From: Theocolax elegans
Taxonomy: Eukaryota; Arthropoda; Insecta; Hymenoptera; Cerocephalidae
NCBI GenBank assembly: GCA_026168455.1
Contig: CM047426.1
Location: 41,930,307 to 41,994,306, forward strand
DNA: 64,000 nt
Direction of reading: 5' to 3'
The notes under the pieces were generated by a model, which ran no database searches, was not told where the DNA came from, and worked only from the letters and a program-made list of their open reading frames with translations. A program made the translations under genes and the position numbers. Position 1 is the stretch's first letter. Each line of letters starts with the position of its first letter. Shown here piece after piece: positions 34,174 to 47,003 of the stretch.

Positions 34174-35684
34174 ATGTCTAATATTCAACGTGGTCGAGGC
34201 CGGGGGGCTATCCCCAAACAACCTACACGTCGTTCGGTCCGAAATCAAGGTAGGGTTGATAATATCGAATTTCCAAGGGAAGAAGCTTGCGCTAATATCC
34301 TCCCGCCTTTAAGTGAATTAGGTGACTTCCAAATCGGTTCACTACCAAATTTAAATGCGATTCGTAGTTCGTCACCTAACCCGGAGCGTACACGCAGTGA
34401 GACATTTTTAGACTTAGGAAATAAATCAAATTTCCAACGCGAAGTTAGGGAAATAATGTTAGAACTCAGAAACCGGAATCATAATATTCGGGATAAAACA
34501 AATAGACATGAACAACAAATACACGGTTTAGAGCAAAACTATGATAGATTACGGCATCAAACGGGCGAGATATCGACCCTCGTTAATCGGCAAGGTCGTG
34601 CGATTACGGCAAACATGAACGAAATCGCAACTATGTCGGAAGAAATAACCGAAGTCGACCGCCGATCGCGCGAAATTAATAGGCGAATGGGTCAATATGA
34701 TGTACGTCTCGATGATTACCAAAATCAATTGAGAAACATGCGTCAAGTTAATCCCAATCTGTCCATGCGCAACAAATTCCACAGCCTCCACAAGTCCGGA
34801 ATGTTTCTCAATCGGTACCACAACGCGAAAATGCGTTTGCGAAGATAAAGTACGAGTTGCCAACGTTTTCCGCTGCTGCATATGAAAGGCCGATGCGCTA
34901 TATACGAAATTTACTCGCGTATTTCGAAATGTTCAACGTGGATGAACGTACCGCGCATTTTATGATCGAACAATCATTAAGAGACCCAGCGAAAGATTGG
35001 TGGGAACACGTTGAGCCGCAAATTAATACAATTGACGATTTCCGCATACGATTTTTAGATAGATATTGGAACGAGAACGTTCAAGATCAAATCCGTCACG
35101 AATTGGAGTTCGGTTTTTATAATACTCGCGAAAACTTAAGCCGTAGCGAATATGTATACAGATTATACAATAAGGTAATTATGTTGGATGACGCTCCCGC
35201 CGAAAAAACAATTATTCGTCGTTTGGCGCGCCATTTTGACGAACAAATTCAGCAAACGACGATCATACAACGTATAGCACGTATAACGGATTTCGTCGCG
35301 CTTTTAGACTCCCTAGATCAAGCAGATCAAATAAATGCGACAAGAAATATATCGCGTTATGTACCTTTTAACGAATCTCGCGATAATTCGCGTTTTCGGG
35401 ACCGTCGAAGCGATTCGCCTAACCGTAGCGCCCAACCAAGTAACTTCCGTGAAGGTAATTTTAGATCGTCCACTCCATTATCTAACTCCTATGAAAATCG
35501 GTATAGTAATAATGCGTCGTCACAGAGGAATGGTCCACATCGGTACAATTCCAATTTTAACTCTAATAATTCGAGTAATCAAAATTTGAGCAATAATCAA
35601 AATCGTGGTAATAATGCAAATAAACCACAGATTAACGAAATAAATTTAGACGTAATAGAAGAAGATGATTCGGGAAACGAGTAA
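34174..35684 (+). pseudogene. Element 2 Gag
   Basis: A 224-residue frame starts with a basic RGRGRG region and a long coiled coil. The capsid-like part follows in another frame (34,857-35,684), which is open further upstream with a Gln/Pro-rich linker. A one-base frameshift near 34,750 therefore splits gag. The capsid part shows RNLLAYFEMF, KDWWEHVEPQ and a RYWNENVQDQ block typical of Gypsy capsid. The tail is Asn/Ser/Arg-rich with no CCHC knuckle, which is unusual but known in some Gypsy lineages. The gag stop (35,682) overlaps the pol frame in the -1 phase. Confidence 0.8.
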
Positions 35685-36842
35685 GAGTTGCATCGAGAGC
35701 CTCGGATTTTAAATTTAAAAGATTAACTCAGCGTTTAGAGCTTGATGCAACAGAAAAAACGGAAAATACATTACAACGAAAACGTAATCGTCGTAGAAAT
35801 AAAATTTTAACCCACGGAAACAATACTTCCTTTGCATCAGATGAATCCGGTAATTCAGATGAAATCGTGAACGATACGTCAGATTGTGACGTCAACTCCG
35901 TCATTCGACCCTATGATAGTCCGCCAATAATACGCGTCGATAATCATGTGCTGGAAAATGCCGTCGAGGAACTCCAACCTACAAAATGCGAATCCGATTC
36001 AAGAGTTCAACGGTTTAACTCATCGTGTTGCGAAGTAAACTCCGTCTTTGATAACTGTCGAGATTTTCTTTTAGAAGAGGATGAAAAAGATAACCGACAG
36101 ATATCCGTAAAATGCCCCGAAATCAATTTAAAAATCGAAGGAATTGAAACTACGGCATTAATCGATACAGGTAGTACAATAACCTGAGTATCGGACGAAT
36201 TCTACGACAACAATATTGATACGTTTAAAAAATGCCCTACATTACCGATTGTAGGATTGCAAGCTGTAGGCTTTACTGGCGAAAAATCCGTTAATTTGAA
36301 AAAGCAATTTCGGGCACATGTAGAAATAGGTTCGCTCCAAACTGAAATTAATTTCATGATAATTCCGCATCTTGTCCGACAATGCATTATAGGTATTGAC
36401 GTGCAGCATCATCTTAAGGTCGTTATCGATACGAATAGATTGATCGTTTCTTTTCCTAACCCTTCTGAATTAGTTCATAGCATAAATTATCTTGATCCAC
36501 AAGAAATAAGAGGAAATGGATTTTGCGTTAGGGAAATTGCATACTCCGATAAATTCATCGATTATGATGCTCAAAATGATTCGCCCTCGAATGAAATAGA
36601 ATCAACGATAAACGAAGTCGATAGAAAGGTAGCTAAAACTCCAAATCTAACACAGAGCCAGGCTACATCCCTTCGACATTTAATTATTAATTTTAAAGAA
36701 ATTTTCCGAAAAATACCGGGACGTATAATTAATTTTGAATATGCGTTAAAAATAGATAACCTCGAACCTTTCTGTTCAAAAATATATCCAGTATCAATAA
36801 ATCTCCTCGATAAGGTAGACACGGAGATCGAGAGAATGTTAA
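35681..36842 (+). pseudogene. Element 2 Pol: protease and start of RT
   Basis: The frame is -1 relative to gag and open from the overlap. After an acidic linker comes the retropepsin active site LIDTGSTIT, immediately followed by a TGA at 36,185. The protease C-terminal IIGIDVQHHLKVVID lies at about 36,390-36,435. The RT approach sequence follows (FEYALKIDNLEPFCSKIYPV) and is cut at 36,842 by the TTAA-flanked insertion. The frame resumes at 47,370. Confidence 0.85.
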
Positions 36843-37274
36843 GGGGGTGCCATACTAGATTATTACCGACCGAGTCAGATGGATACATTATTACACTTAA
36901 TGAACAAATTATGGTTTTATTCTTCTGCATTTGCGTTTTGCATAATATTGACAAAAAATAAATAGTTTATATTATTGACAAAGTTATCTTAGTACCAATT
37001 TCGCCGCTAGAGTGCGCGACGCGCTTAGTCTGTACTTTGTATTGTATACTTAGCGTGGAAGCACATGCGCAAATAGTTGTAGCAATATGGCGTTAAATAC
37101 CATAATTCATACACCGGCCTTATATCAATAAAAGACATATAATATAAGTCGTGCTTATGCATTGCAGAATGACGACATTCTCAGCTTATTTAATCGGGGC
37201 AACAATGGAAAGCAAAGACGATAAAAAATCAAAATATTTTTATTTAGAGGCCACGGTTGCCTTGCATGTTCCCG

Positions 37275-37345
37275 CATCTATCTCCCTCTCTCTCACTCGA
37301 ACCATCTCCGTCCATCTCTCCCTCTCTCTCACTCTCTCTCTCTCG
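37275..37345. repeat. CT-rich microsatellite
   Basis: Imperfect (CT)n and TCTCCCTCTC runs, followed at about 37,365 by a short (GCGCAT)n. The apparent reading frames across it are low complexity. Confidence 0.7.
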
Positions 37346-37466
37346 CTATACCAGAATACGTACGCGCATGCGCATGCGCAATTTTCGGATAACTAGTGAC
37401 GAACTTCTCGCAAGTCGAGTCCCGTTGCAGGATTACCAAGTTTGCTCGGTACAGAAAACACGTAAA

Positions 37467-40400
37467 ATTGTCAGCTGTAGCCCTAGGCGGCCGGCTCGCG
37501 CGTCGAGTCGTCGAGTTAGCCGGCCGCGTAGGCTATATTCGGCGGTGTGTAAGGCAGGTTATCGATTTTCCCGGGGATTAAATCGATTTAAATATCTCTC
37601 GTTTGACTGAACAAAGTAGAAATGGGTTTTTCTATATTAATAAATTAGAAGTATTATTTTCATTCATCATTTACTAATAAATATTTTGAAAATCATAAAA
37701 ACGAAAACTAAAAATAATAATTAAATTCGTATTAAAATGCGAAAAATTACAAAAAAAATTAGTATTGTGGGTTTAATAAAAATAATAATTATACACGGGT
37801 ATTGTTTACGCTAAACGACACATTCATAGAATTTAGATGTACTTGTAAATTGACAAACAAAAATCAAGTACGTTTAAAAAGCAAATATTGTCAGCTGGAG
37901 GCCTAGGCGGCCGGCTCGCGCATCGAGTCGTCGAGTTAGCCGGCCGCGTATAGGCTATATTCGGCGGTGTGTAAGGCTAGAAATCGTTTTTCCCGAAAAT
38001 TAAATCAATTTAAATCTCTCTCGTTTGACTGAACAAAGTAGCAATGGGTTTTTTTATGTTCATAAATTATAAATATTAATTACATTAATTATTTACTGAT
38101 AAATATTTTGAAAAACACAAAAACGAAAAATAAAATTATTAATTAAATCCGTTTTAAAATGCGAAAAATTACAAAAAAAAAATTAATATTGTGTGTTTAA
38201 TAAAAACTATAATTATACATGGGTATTGTTTACGCTAAACGGGACTTTCATAGAATTTAGATAAACTCGTAAAATGCCAAACGAAAATCAAACACTTTTA
38301 AAAAAGCGAAAAATTGTCAGCTGGAGGCCTAGGCGGCCGGCTCGCGCGTCGAGTCGATGAGTTAGCCGTCAGCGTAGGCTATATTCGTCTGTGTGTAAGG
38401 CTAGAAATCATTTTTTCGGGGGGGGATTAACTCGATTTAAAATATCTGTCGATTGACTAAACAAAGTAGCAATGGGTTTCTCTATATATGGACAAATTAT
38501 AAAAATTATTATAATTATTATTTACTGAATAATATTATATGTTCAGAATAATATTAATTTATTCATAAGGAAATTGCCAAAAAATATTTATATTGATTAT
38601 TAAGAGAAAAGGGCTAAAATGTTTGGATTGTTTATTTAATAAAGGAATAATAAATTAATTGTTTATTGTTTAAGACGAAACCAGTCATCTATAGACTTTC
38701 GATATATTTTAAAGGGAAAGCAAAAAATTACAATAAATCCGTTTTAATATGTCAAAAATATTAATATTCTTTATTTAATAAAAATAATAATTATACATGG
38801 GTATTGTTTACGCTAAACGACACATTCATAGAATTTAGATGAACTCGTAAAATGACAAACAAAAATCAAGCACGTGTAAATAAGCGAAAAATTGTCAGCT
38901 GGAGGCCTAGGCGGCCGGCTCGCGCGTCGAGTCGTCGAGTTAGCCGGCCGCGTAGGCTATATTCGGCGGTGTGTAAGGCAGGTTATCGATTTTCCCGGGG
39001 ATTAAATCGATTTAAATATCTCTCGTTTGACTGAACAAAGTAGCAATGGGTTTTTCTATCTTAATAAATTAGAAGTATTATTTTCATTCATCATTTACTA
39101 ATAAATATTTTGAAAAACATAAAAACGAAAACTAAAAATAATAATTAAATTCGTATTAAAATGCGAAAAATTACAAAAAAAATTAGTATTGTGGGTTTAA
39201 TAAAAATAATAATTATACACGGGTATTGTTTACGCTAAACGACACATTCATAGAATTTAGATGAACTCGTAAAATGACAAACAAAAATCAAGCACGTGTA
39301 AATAAGCGAAATATTGTCTGCTGGAGGCCTAGGCGGCCAGCTCTCGCGTCGAGTCGTTGAGTTAGCCGGCCGCGTAGGCTATATTCGACGGTGTGTAAGG
39401 TAGGTTATCGATTTTCCCGGGGATTAAATCGATTTAAATATCTCTCGTTTGACTGAACAAACTAGAAATGGGTTTTTCTATATTAATAAATTAGAAGTAT
39501 TATTTACATTCATGATTTATTAATAAATATTTTGAAAATCATAAAAACGAAAACTAAAAATAATAATTAAATTCGTATTAAAATGCGAAAAATTACAAAA
39601 AAAATTAGTATTGTGGGTTTAATAAAAATAATAATTATACACGGGTATTGTTTACGCTAAACGACACATTCATAGAATTTAGATGTACTAGTAAATTGAC
39701 AAACAAAAATCAAGTACGTTTAAAAAGCAAATATTGTCAGCTGGAGGCCTAGGCGGCCGGCTCGCGCATCGAGTCGTCGAGTTAGCCGGCCGCGTATAGG
39801 CTATATTCGGCGGTGTGTAAGGCTAGAAATCGTTTTTCCCGAAAATTAAATCAATTTAAATCTCTCTCGTTTGACTGAACAAAGTAGCAATGGGTTTTTT
39901 TTATGTTCATAAATTATAAATATTAATTACATTAATTATTTACTGATAAATATTTTGAAAAACACAAAAACGAAAAATAAAATTATTAATTAAATCCGTT
40001 TTAAAATGCGAAAAATTACAAAAAAAAAATTAATATTGTGTGTTTAATAAAAACTATAATTATACATGGGTATTGTTTACGCTAAACGGGACTTTCATAG
40101 AATTTAGATAAACTCGTAAAATGCCAAACGAAAATCAAACACTTTTAAAAAAGCGAAAAATTGTCAGCTGGAGGCCTAGGCGGCCGGCTCGCGCGTCGAG
40201 TCGATGAGTTAGCCGTCAGCGTAGGCTATATTCGTCTGTGTGTAAGGCTAGAAATCATTTTTTCGGGGGGGGATTAACTCGATTTAAAATATCTGTCGAT
40301 TGACTAAACAAAGTAGCAATGGGTTTCTCTATATATGGACAAATTATAAAAATTATTTATAATTATTATTTACTGAATAATATTATATGTTCAGAATAAT

Positions 40401-42770
40401 ATTAATTTATTCATAAAGGAAAATTGCCAAAAATATTTATATTGTTTATTTAATAAAAAAAATATATTATATTTGGTTATCTCATTGATACAAAACCAGA
40501 TATATAGATTAAATATATATTTGTTAAAATGAAGAAGAAAATGAATAATGAATAGCCGTTTCAATGAGTTAAAAATTACAAATATATAAATAAATTAAAA
40601 TAGTACATGTTTATTGTTTGTACAAAACTACACATCTATAAACTTTAGATAAACTCGAACATTGACAAACAAAAATCAAGTACGTTTAAAAAGCAAATAT
40701 TGTCTGCTGGAGGCCTAGGCGGCCAGCTCTCGCGTCGAGTCGTTGAGTTAGCCGGCCGCGTAGGCTATATTCGACGGTGTGTAAGGTAGGTTATCGATTT
40801 TCCCGGGGATTAAATCGATTTAAATATCTCTCGTTTGACTGAACAAACTAGAAATGGGTTTTTTCTATATTAATAAATTAGAAGTATTATTTACATTCAT
40901 GATTTATTAATAAATATTTTGAAAATCATAAAAACGAAAACTAAAAATAATAATTAAATTCGTATTAAAATGCGAAAAATTACAAAAAAATTAGTATTGT
41001 GGGTTTAATAAAAATAATAATTATACACGGGTATTGTTTACGCTAAACGACACATTCATAGAATTTAGATGTACTAGTAAATTGACAAACAAAATCAAGT
41101 ACGTTTAAAAAGCAAATATTGTCAGCTGGAGGCCTAGGCGGCCGGCTCGCGCATCGAGTCGTCGAGTTAGCCGGCCGCGTATAGGCTATATTCGGCGGTG
41201 TGTAAGGCTAGAAATCGTTTTTCCCGAAAATTAAATCAATTTAAATCTCTCTCGTTTGACTGAACAAAGTAGCAATGGGTTTTTTTATGTTCATAAATTA
41301 TAAATATTAATTACATTAATTATTTACTGATAAATATTTTGAAAAACACAAAAACGAAAAATAAAATTATTAATTAAATCCGTTTTAAAATGCGAAAAAT
41401 TACAAAAAAAAAATTAATATTGTGTGTTTAATAAAAACTATAATTATACATGGGTATTGTTTACGCTAAACGGGACTTTCATAGAATTTAGATAAACTCG
41501 TAAAATGCCAAACGAAAATCAAACACTTTTAAAAAAGCGAAAAATTGTCAGCTGGAGGCCTAGGCGGCCGGCTCGCGCGTCGAGTCGATGAGTTAGCCGT
41601 CAGCGTAGGCTATATTCGTCTGTGTGTAAGGCTAGAAATCATTTTTTCGGGGGGGGATTAACTCGATTTAAAATATCTGTCGATTGACTAAACAAAGTAG
41701 CAATGGGTTTCTCTATATATGGACAAATTATAAAAATTATTTATAATTATTATTTACTGAATAATATTATATGTTCAGAATAATATTAATTTATTCATAA
41801 AGGAAAATTGCCAAAAATATTTATATTGTTTATTTAATAAAAAAAATATATATTATATTTGGTTATCTCATTGATACAAAACCAGATATATATAGATTAA
41901 ATATATATTTGTTAAAATGAAGAAGAAAATGAATAATGAATAGCCGTTTCAATGAGTTAAAAATTACAAATAATATTTATATTGTTGATTTAATATAAAT
42001 TAAAATAGTACATGTATATTGTTTGTACAAAACTACACATCTATAAACTTTAGATAAACTCGAACATTGACAAAACAAAAATCAAGTACGTTTAAAAAAG
42101 CAAATATTGTCTGCTGGAGGCCTAGGCGGCCAGCTCGCGCGTCGAGTCGTTGAGTTAGCCGGCCGCGTAGGCTATATTCGTCGGTGTGTAAGGCTAGAAA
42201 TCATTTTTTCGGGGGGGATTAACTCGATTTAAAATATCTGTCGATTGACTGAACAAAGTAGCAATGGGTTTTTCTATAAATTGACAAATTATAAAAATCA
42301 TTTATATTTATTATTTACTGATAAATATTATTTATTCATAATAATATTATTTATTCATAAAGTGAAAATAACCAAAAATATTTATATTGTTTATTTAAGA
42401 AAAAAAAATTTAATTATATTTGGTTATCTTATTAATACAAAACCAGATATGTATAGATTAAATATATATTTGTTAAAATGAAGAAGAAAATGAATAATCA
42501 AAAGCCGTTACAATGAGTGAAAAATTACAAATAATATTTATATTGTTTATTTAAAGAAAGTAATATTTATACCTGGTTATTGTTTGTACATAACTACACA
42601 TCTATAAACTTTAGATATATTCGTAAAATGACAAACATAAATCAAGGTCGTTTAAAGGAGTGAAAAATTGTCAGCCGGAGGCCTAGGCGGCCGGCTCGCG
42701 CGTCGAGTCATCGAGTTAGCCGGCCGCGTAGGCTATATTCGTCGTTATGTGAGGTTGAATATCGCATAAT
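37467..42770. repeat. Twelve-copy satellite array with three-monomer higher-order repeat
   Basis: The conserved ATTGTC(A/T)GC-start core recurs at 37,467, 37,887, 38,313, 38,891, 39,313, 39,733, 40,160, 40,699, 41,118, 41,544, 42,106 and 42,667. Each core is about 90 bp and GC-rich, holding an inverted pair GCCTAGGCGGCCGGCT / AGCCGGCCGCGTAGGC. Inter-core DNA is AT-rich and falls into three types: A (about 420 bp), B (about 426 bp) and C (539-578 bp). The order reads A-B-C-A-A-B-C-A-B-C-C then a last core. Open frames across cores are low complexity and not considered coding. Confidence 0.9.
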
Positions 42771-43220
42771 TTAAAAAATGTCTCGTATTATTTAAATTAT
42801 TTGATAATAATAGTTTTTAATTAATTGTGATAGTTATGTAGTAGATTGCTATGCATTAACAGATGCTATACAAATTAGTAAAAATTAATAAGAAATCACG
42901 GCCTTTTATCAAGTCGCGAGTGTCGATAGAACGGGTTGCGTCGGTCTCCCGTTCGACTAGAGTACGTGCGCGCATGCGCAGTTGTGCTTCCCGCGTCTAT
43001 ACTAGTGAGGTTCACGTCGCTCGGGACCGTTTCAGCTGGATAACAAAACGGCTTGTAAACATTGTTGTGCTTTTTCGTGAGCATTGTGGTATATGGTGAA
43101 AATTTCGAAATACTGGATGATGATTTTTCTGACTACATCAATGTTGCCGAGTTCATACAATTACTCTTGTATAAGATAAATACCCAGCCATCCAGTGTTT
43201 GATGGCGTCGGACGTAAAGG
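42771..43220. other. Unassigned DNA between satellite and exon-like repeats
   Basis: It contains a GCGCGCATGCGCAG string near 42,970 that echoes the GCGCATGCGC run at 37,365 on the far side of the array. A frame at about 43,075-43,205 reads an acidic NFEILDDDFSDYINVAEF segment ending in a stop. No family recognised. Confidence 0.35.
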
Positions 43221-43224
43221 TTAT

Positions 43225-44130
43225 GTTTGATACCCAAGGAACTGCAAACAAATCATGTATGATGGATGTCGGGCTATCTTGTAGGTGAGAAATTAACTGA
43301 TTGACCGTATTTATGAGAGTTGTGTTTATAGGTTAGGTTGCTGTTTTTCTCTTCAATTATTGCATTGATCATCTTTTATTTGTATGAATGTTTAGTTCAT
43401 GTAAAAAAACTTTTTAGGTACTACCAAGTTGGCGTCAAAGTGCATTTGTACATCCCTGTCAGTAGTCGGATCCGGATTGAAATTCTCGAACTAACAGTAG
43501 ACCTATGATGTCATTGTATCCTCTAGCTAATGCTGAATACAATTGCCAATTGGACCTCGAACAGCTGTCTATAATAGCAATGAAATCTCCATCTAACTGC
43601 TGGTTACAGTAGCCATAGGATCTCTACCTGTGAGTTAGTTACTGTCCATATTTACGTCCACTAATCATCTACCAAACCCAAGTACTTCAATTAATGCAAC
43701 GGCTTTTGTCTATATTAGTAATTAAGCAGTCCATATACGAGAAATTTCAGTTACTCCTTGCATACACGTAATAAAGGTTATGTTTGATTTCATACATATT
43801 ATTGTCTTTAGAAATAATACCCAACGCCAAACCATTATGCAGATCTTATTCTCTACCTAAAGAAGTACAATCAAATTATGTTGGAATGATGTAGGACTAT
43901 CTTGTGAGTGAAAAATTAACCGATTGGCCGTAATTATGAGAGTTGCGTTTGTAGATTAGGTTACTGTTCTTACTCTTCAAGTATTACATCGGTTTCCTTT
44001 TATATATGTGAATGATTAGTTCATGTAAAAAAACTTTTTAGGTACTTCCAGGTTAATGTCTAAGTGCATTTGTACATCCCTGTCAATGGTCGGATTATGA
44101 TTGAAGTTTAGTACAACATTCATTGAATCT
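43225..44130 (+). repeat. Two diverged copies of an exon-intron-like block
   Basis: Copy 1 (about 43,222-43,500) and copy 2 (about 43,776-44,110) share GTTATGTTTGAT, the CTATCTTGT(A/G) region followed by a GTGAGAAATTAAC-like donor, and TTCATGTAAAAAAACTTTTTAG before GTACT. The CTTGTAG|GTGAGA and CTTTTTAG|GTACT pair looks like real splice sites. The downstream block encodes YYQVGVKVHLYIPVSSRIRI in copy 1 and a close variant with one stop in copy 2. The protein is not recognised, so this may be a captured or ancestral gene fragment. Confidence 0.4.
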
Positions 44131-45500
44131 TCCACTAAATGCAGACTGCGATGACAATGGATCCTTTATTTATCTGCTGTCTACTATTCAACTAGTCCTG
44201 CATCTAACTACTGTTTGCCATGCCCATGTCAACACCAGCTAGCGTTTAGCTACGATGCCAACATAAATTTTTATTAAGTAGATTTGGGTAAAATAAGGTA
44301 ATTCATAGAATGATTGCATTGAACAGCATATCAGATGCAGAAAACGAATGCATAAAAAGTGTAGTAATACAGTCAAAAACCCCTGGTAGAAATTTGAGCA
44401 TACGTTTGACCATAATGTCTGTCAATTTTATGATCAGTGGTCAGAAAATAGAGTAGTTTCTGGTGAAAAACCCCGCTTACACCCGACGGAATTTCACCAT
44501 AAGTTTACCGTACGCGTATAATGAATGATTTTGAGGTTAGACATATAATCATATGAATATAAATAATAAATGAATATAAATAAGTTATACTTAGTTTTGT
44601 CTGATTAATTGTTCAACTAAATAAGAAAAAATGTTATACTTTTTAAAAATAGCGTTTCACATTTATTTTACAATGAAAGATTACAAAAAAGTCATTAAAG
44701 TTAAAATTTAAGTACTATATAAATTAGTGCATATCTTACATTTACTTCCAAATACATTGTTTGTAACTAAATAAACAAAATATGAAGGTATTTAAGTATA
44801 TATGAAACATATATGGATGTAGTAATTAAATCTTAATTGATCTAAATAAGCACTTTTTTCAATTAAAAAAACAACTTTAACAAATAAATTTTTTTTAATA
44901 TTTACAGTTTGTTAAAAAAATAGATAAAATAAACCATTTTGAAAAATTGTAGAAATAAAGTGTCACAATTAAAAAAAAATTTTTTTCAGAAATCCTGTTC
45001 TTGTGTACGAATACCAGAATAAATCATTTGAGCTTTATCGAATAAATTTTAAGTGTATGCTCATGTTCAAAGTACAGTTTCCCTAAAAATGAAATTTTTG
45101 CCTGCGAACAACAGTAAAAGTCATTTAAGCTTCATCGATGAATAGCATATAAGCAGTAATGAATTGATATTTATGCATACGAACACTAATATAAGAGATT
45201 TGAGCTTCATCGCTGAATAGCTGCATATGGTAATGAACTGATATTTTTGCATATGAACTCTAATATAAGAGATTTGAAGATTATCAGCAAATAGTTTCCT
45301 TGTTAGTTTAAATAGTTTAATTTTATTGCTTTAATCGCGTAGAAAGTCAAAAATGCTAAATTTAGTTTAATGACAAACTATTAACCTATGGTCAAACTCT
45401 GGTCCTAATCTTCTGACCACCATGAAATGGTCAAATAGATGACGAGGCGACCATAACTGATGCTTTATTTTCTACCAGGGACGTTTTACTAAAAAAAATA
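43996..45500. repeat. 1,505-bp tandem duplication, copy 1
   Basis: It begins CCTTTTATATATGTGAATGA and is repeated from 45,501. The copies differ mainly by single-base indels in homopolymers. It contains exon-like sequence from the upstream block, then a MITE-like element (44,381-45,480). Confidence 0.9.
44381..45480. mobile_element. 1.1-kb element with CCCTGGTAGAAA inverted ends
   Basis: Starts CCCTGGTAGAAA and ends TTTCTACCAGGG. Subterminal regions include GGTCAGAA-type inverted strings. Near 45,005-45,290 an imperfect repeat of about 75 bp (AGAGATTTGAGCTTCATCG) is present three to four times. No open frame of note and no convincing target duplication. A second copy is at 45,887-46,984, from the tandem duplication. 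Confidence 0.65.
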
Positions 45501-47003
45501 CCTTTTATATATGTGAATGATTAGTTCATGTAAAAAAACTTTTTAGGTACTTCCAGGTTAATGTCTAAGTGCATTTGTACATCCCTGTCAATGGTCGGAT
45601 TATGATTGAAGTTTAGTACAACATTCATTGAATCTTCCACTAAATGCAGACCTGCGATGACAATGGATCCTTTATTTATCTGCTGTCTACTATTCAACTA
45701 GTCCTGCATCTAACTACTGTTTGCCATGCCCATGTCAACACCAGCTAGCGTTTAGCTACGATGCCAACATAAATTTTTATTAAGTAGATTTGGGTAAAAT
45801 AAGGTAATTCATAGAATGATTGCATTGAACAGCTATCAGATGCAGAAAACGAATGCATAAAAAGTGTAGTAATACAGTCAAAAAACCCCTGGTAGAAATT
45901 TGAGCATACGTTTGACCATAATGTCTGTCAATTTTATGATCAGTGGTCAGAAAATAGAGTAGTTCTGGTGAAAAACCCCGCTTACACCCGACGGAATTTC
46001 ACCATAAGTTTACCGTACGCGTATAATGAATGATTTTGAGGTTAGACATATAATCATATGAATATAAATAATAAATGAATATAAATAAGTTATACTTAGT
46101 TTTGTCTGATTAATTGTTCAACTAAATAAGAAAAAATGTTATACTTTTTAAAAATAGCGTTTCACATTTATTTTACAATGAAAGATTACAAAAAAGTCAT
46201 TAAAGTTAAAATTTAAGTACTATATAAATTAGTGCATATCTTACATTTACTTCCAAATACATTGTTTGTAACTAAATAAACAAAATATGAAGGTATTTAA
46301 GTATATATGAAACATATATGGATGTAGTAATTAAATCTTAATTGATCTAAATAAGCACTTTTTTTCAATTAAAAAAACAACTTTAACAAATAAATTTTTT
46401 TTAATATTTACAGTTTGTTAAAAAATAGATAAAATAAACCATTTTGAAAAATTGTAGAAATAAAGTGTCACAATTAAAAAAAATTTTTTTCAGAAATCCT
46501 GTTCTTGTGTACGAATACCAGAATAAATCATTTGAGCTTTATCGAATAAATTTTAAGTGTATGCTCATGTTCAAAGTACAGTTTCCCTAAAAATGAAATT
46601 TTTGCCTGCGAACAACAGTAAAAGTCATTTAAGCTTCATCGATGAATAGCATATAAGCAGTAATGAATTGATATTTATGCATACGAACACTAATATAAGA
46701 GATTTGAGCTTCATCGCTGAATAGCTGCATATGGTAATGAACTGATATTTTTGCATATGAACTCTAATATAAGAGATTTGAAGATTATCAGCAAATAGTT
46801 TCCTTGTTAGTTTAAATAGTTTAATTTTTATTGCTTTAATCGCGTAGAAAGTCAAAAATGCTAAAATTTAGTTTAATGACAAACTATTAACCTATGGTCA
46901 AACTCTGGTCTAATCTTCTGACCACCATGAAATGGTCAATAGATGACGAGGCGACCATAACTGATGCTTTATTTTCTACCAGGGACGTTTTACTAAAAAA
47001 AAA
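45501..47003. repeat. 1,505-bp tandem duplication, copy 2
   Basis: Near-identical to 43,996-45,500, ending after GGGACGTTTTACTAAAAAAA. From 47,004 to 47,365 follows unique AT-rich DNA with two CCTGCATCGTCTGC strings (about 47,060 and 47,158) and the element's right end. Confidence 0.9.

Noticed and set aside
37257..37610. A 117-codon open frame starting in the CT-rich tract and running into the first satellite core
   Set aside because: It is low complexity at first, and the core part repeats in other monomers with frame changes. No protein family is recognised.
37467..42770. Regularly spaced repeats suggesting a CRISPR-like array
   Set aside because: The units are over 400 bp with AT-rich spacers that repeat among themselves in a higher-order pattern. 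This is eukaryotic satellite DNA.
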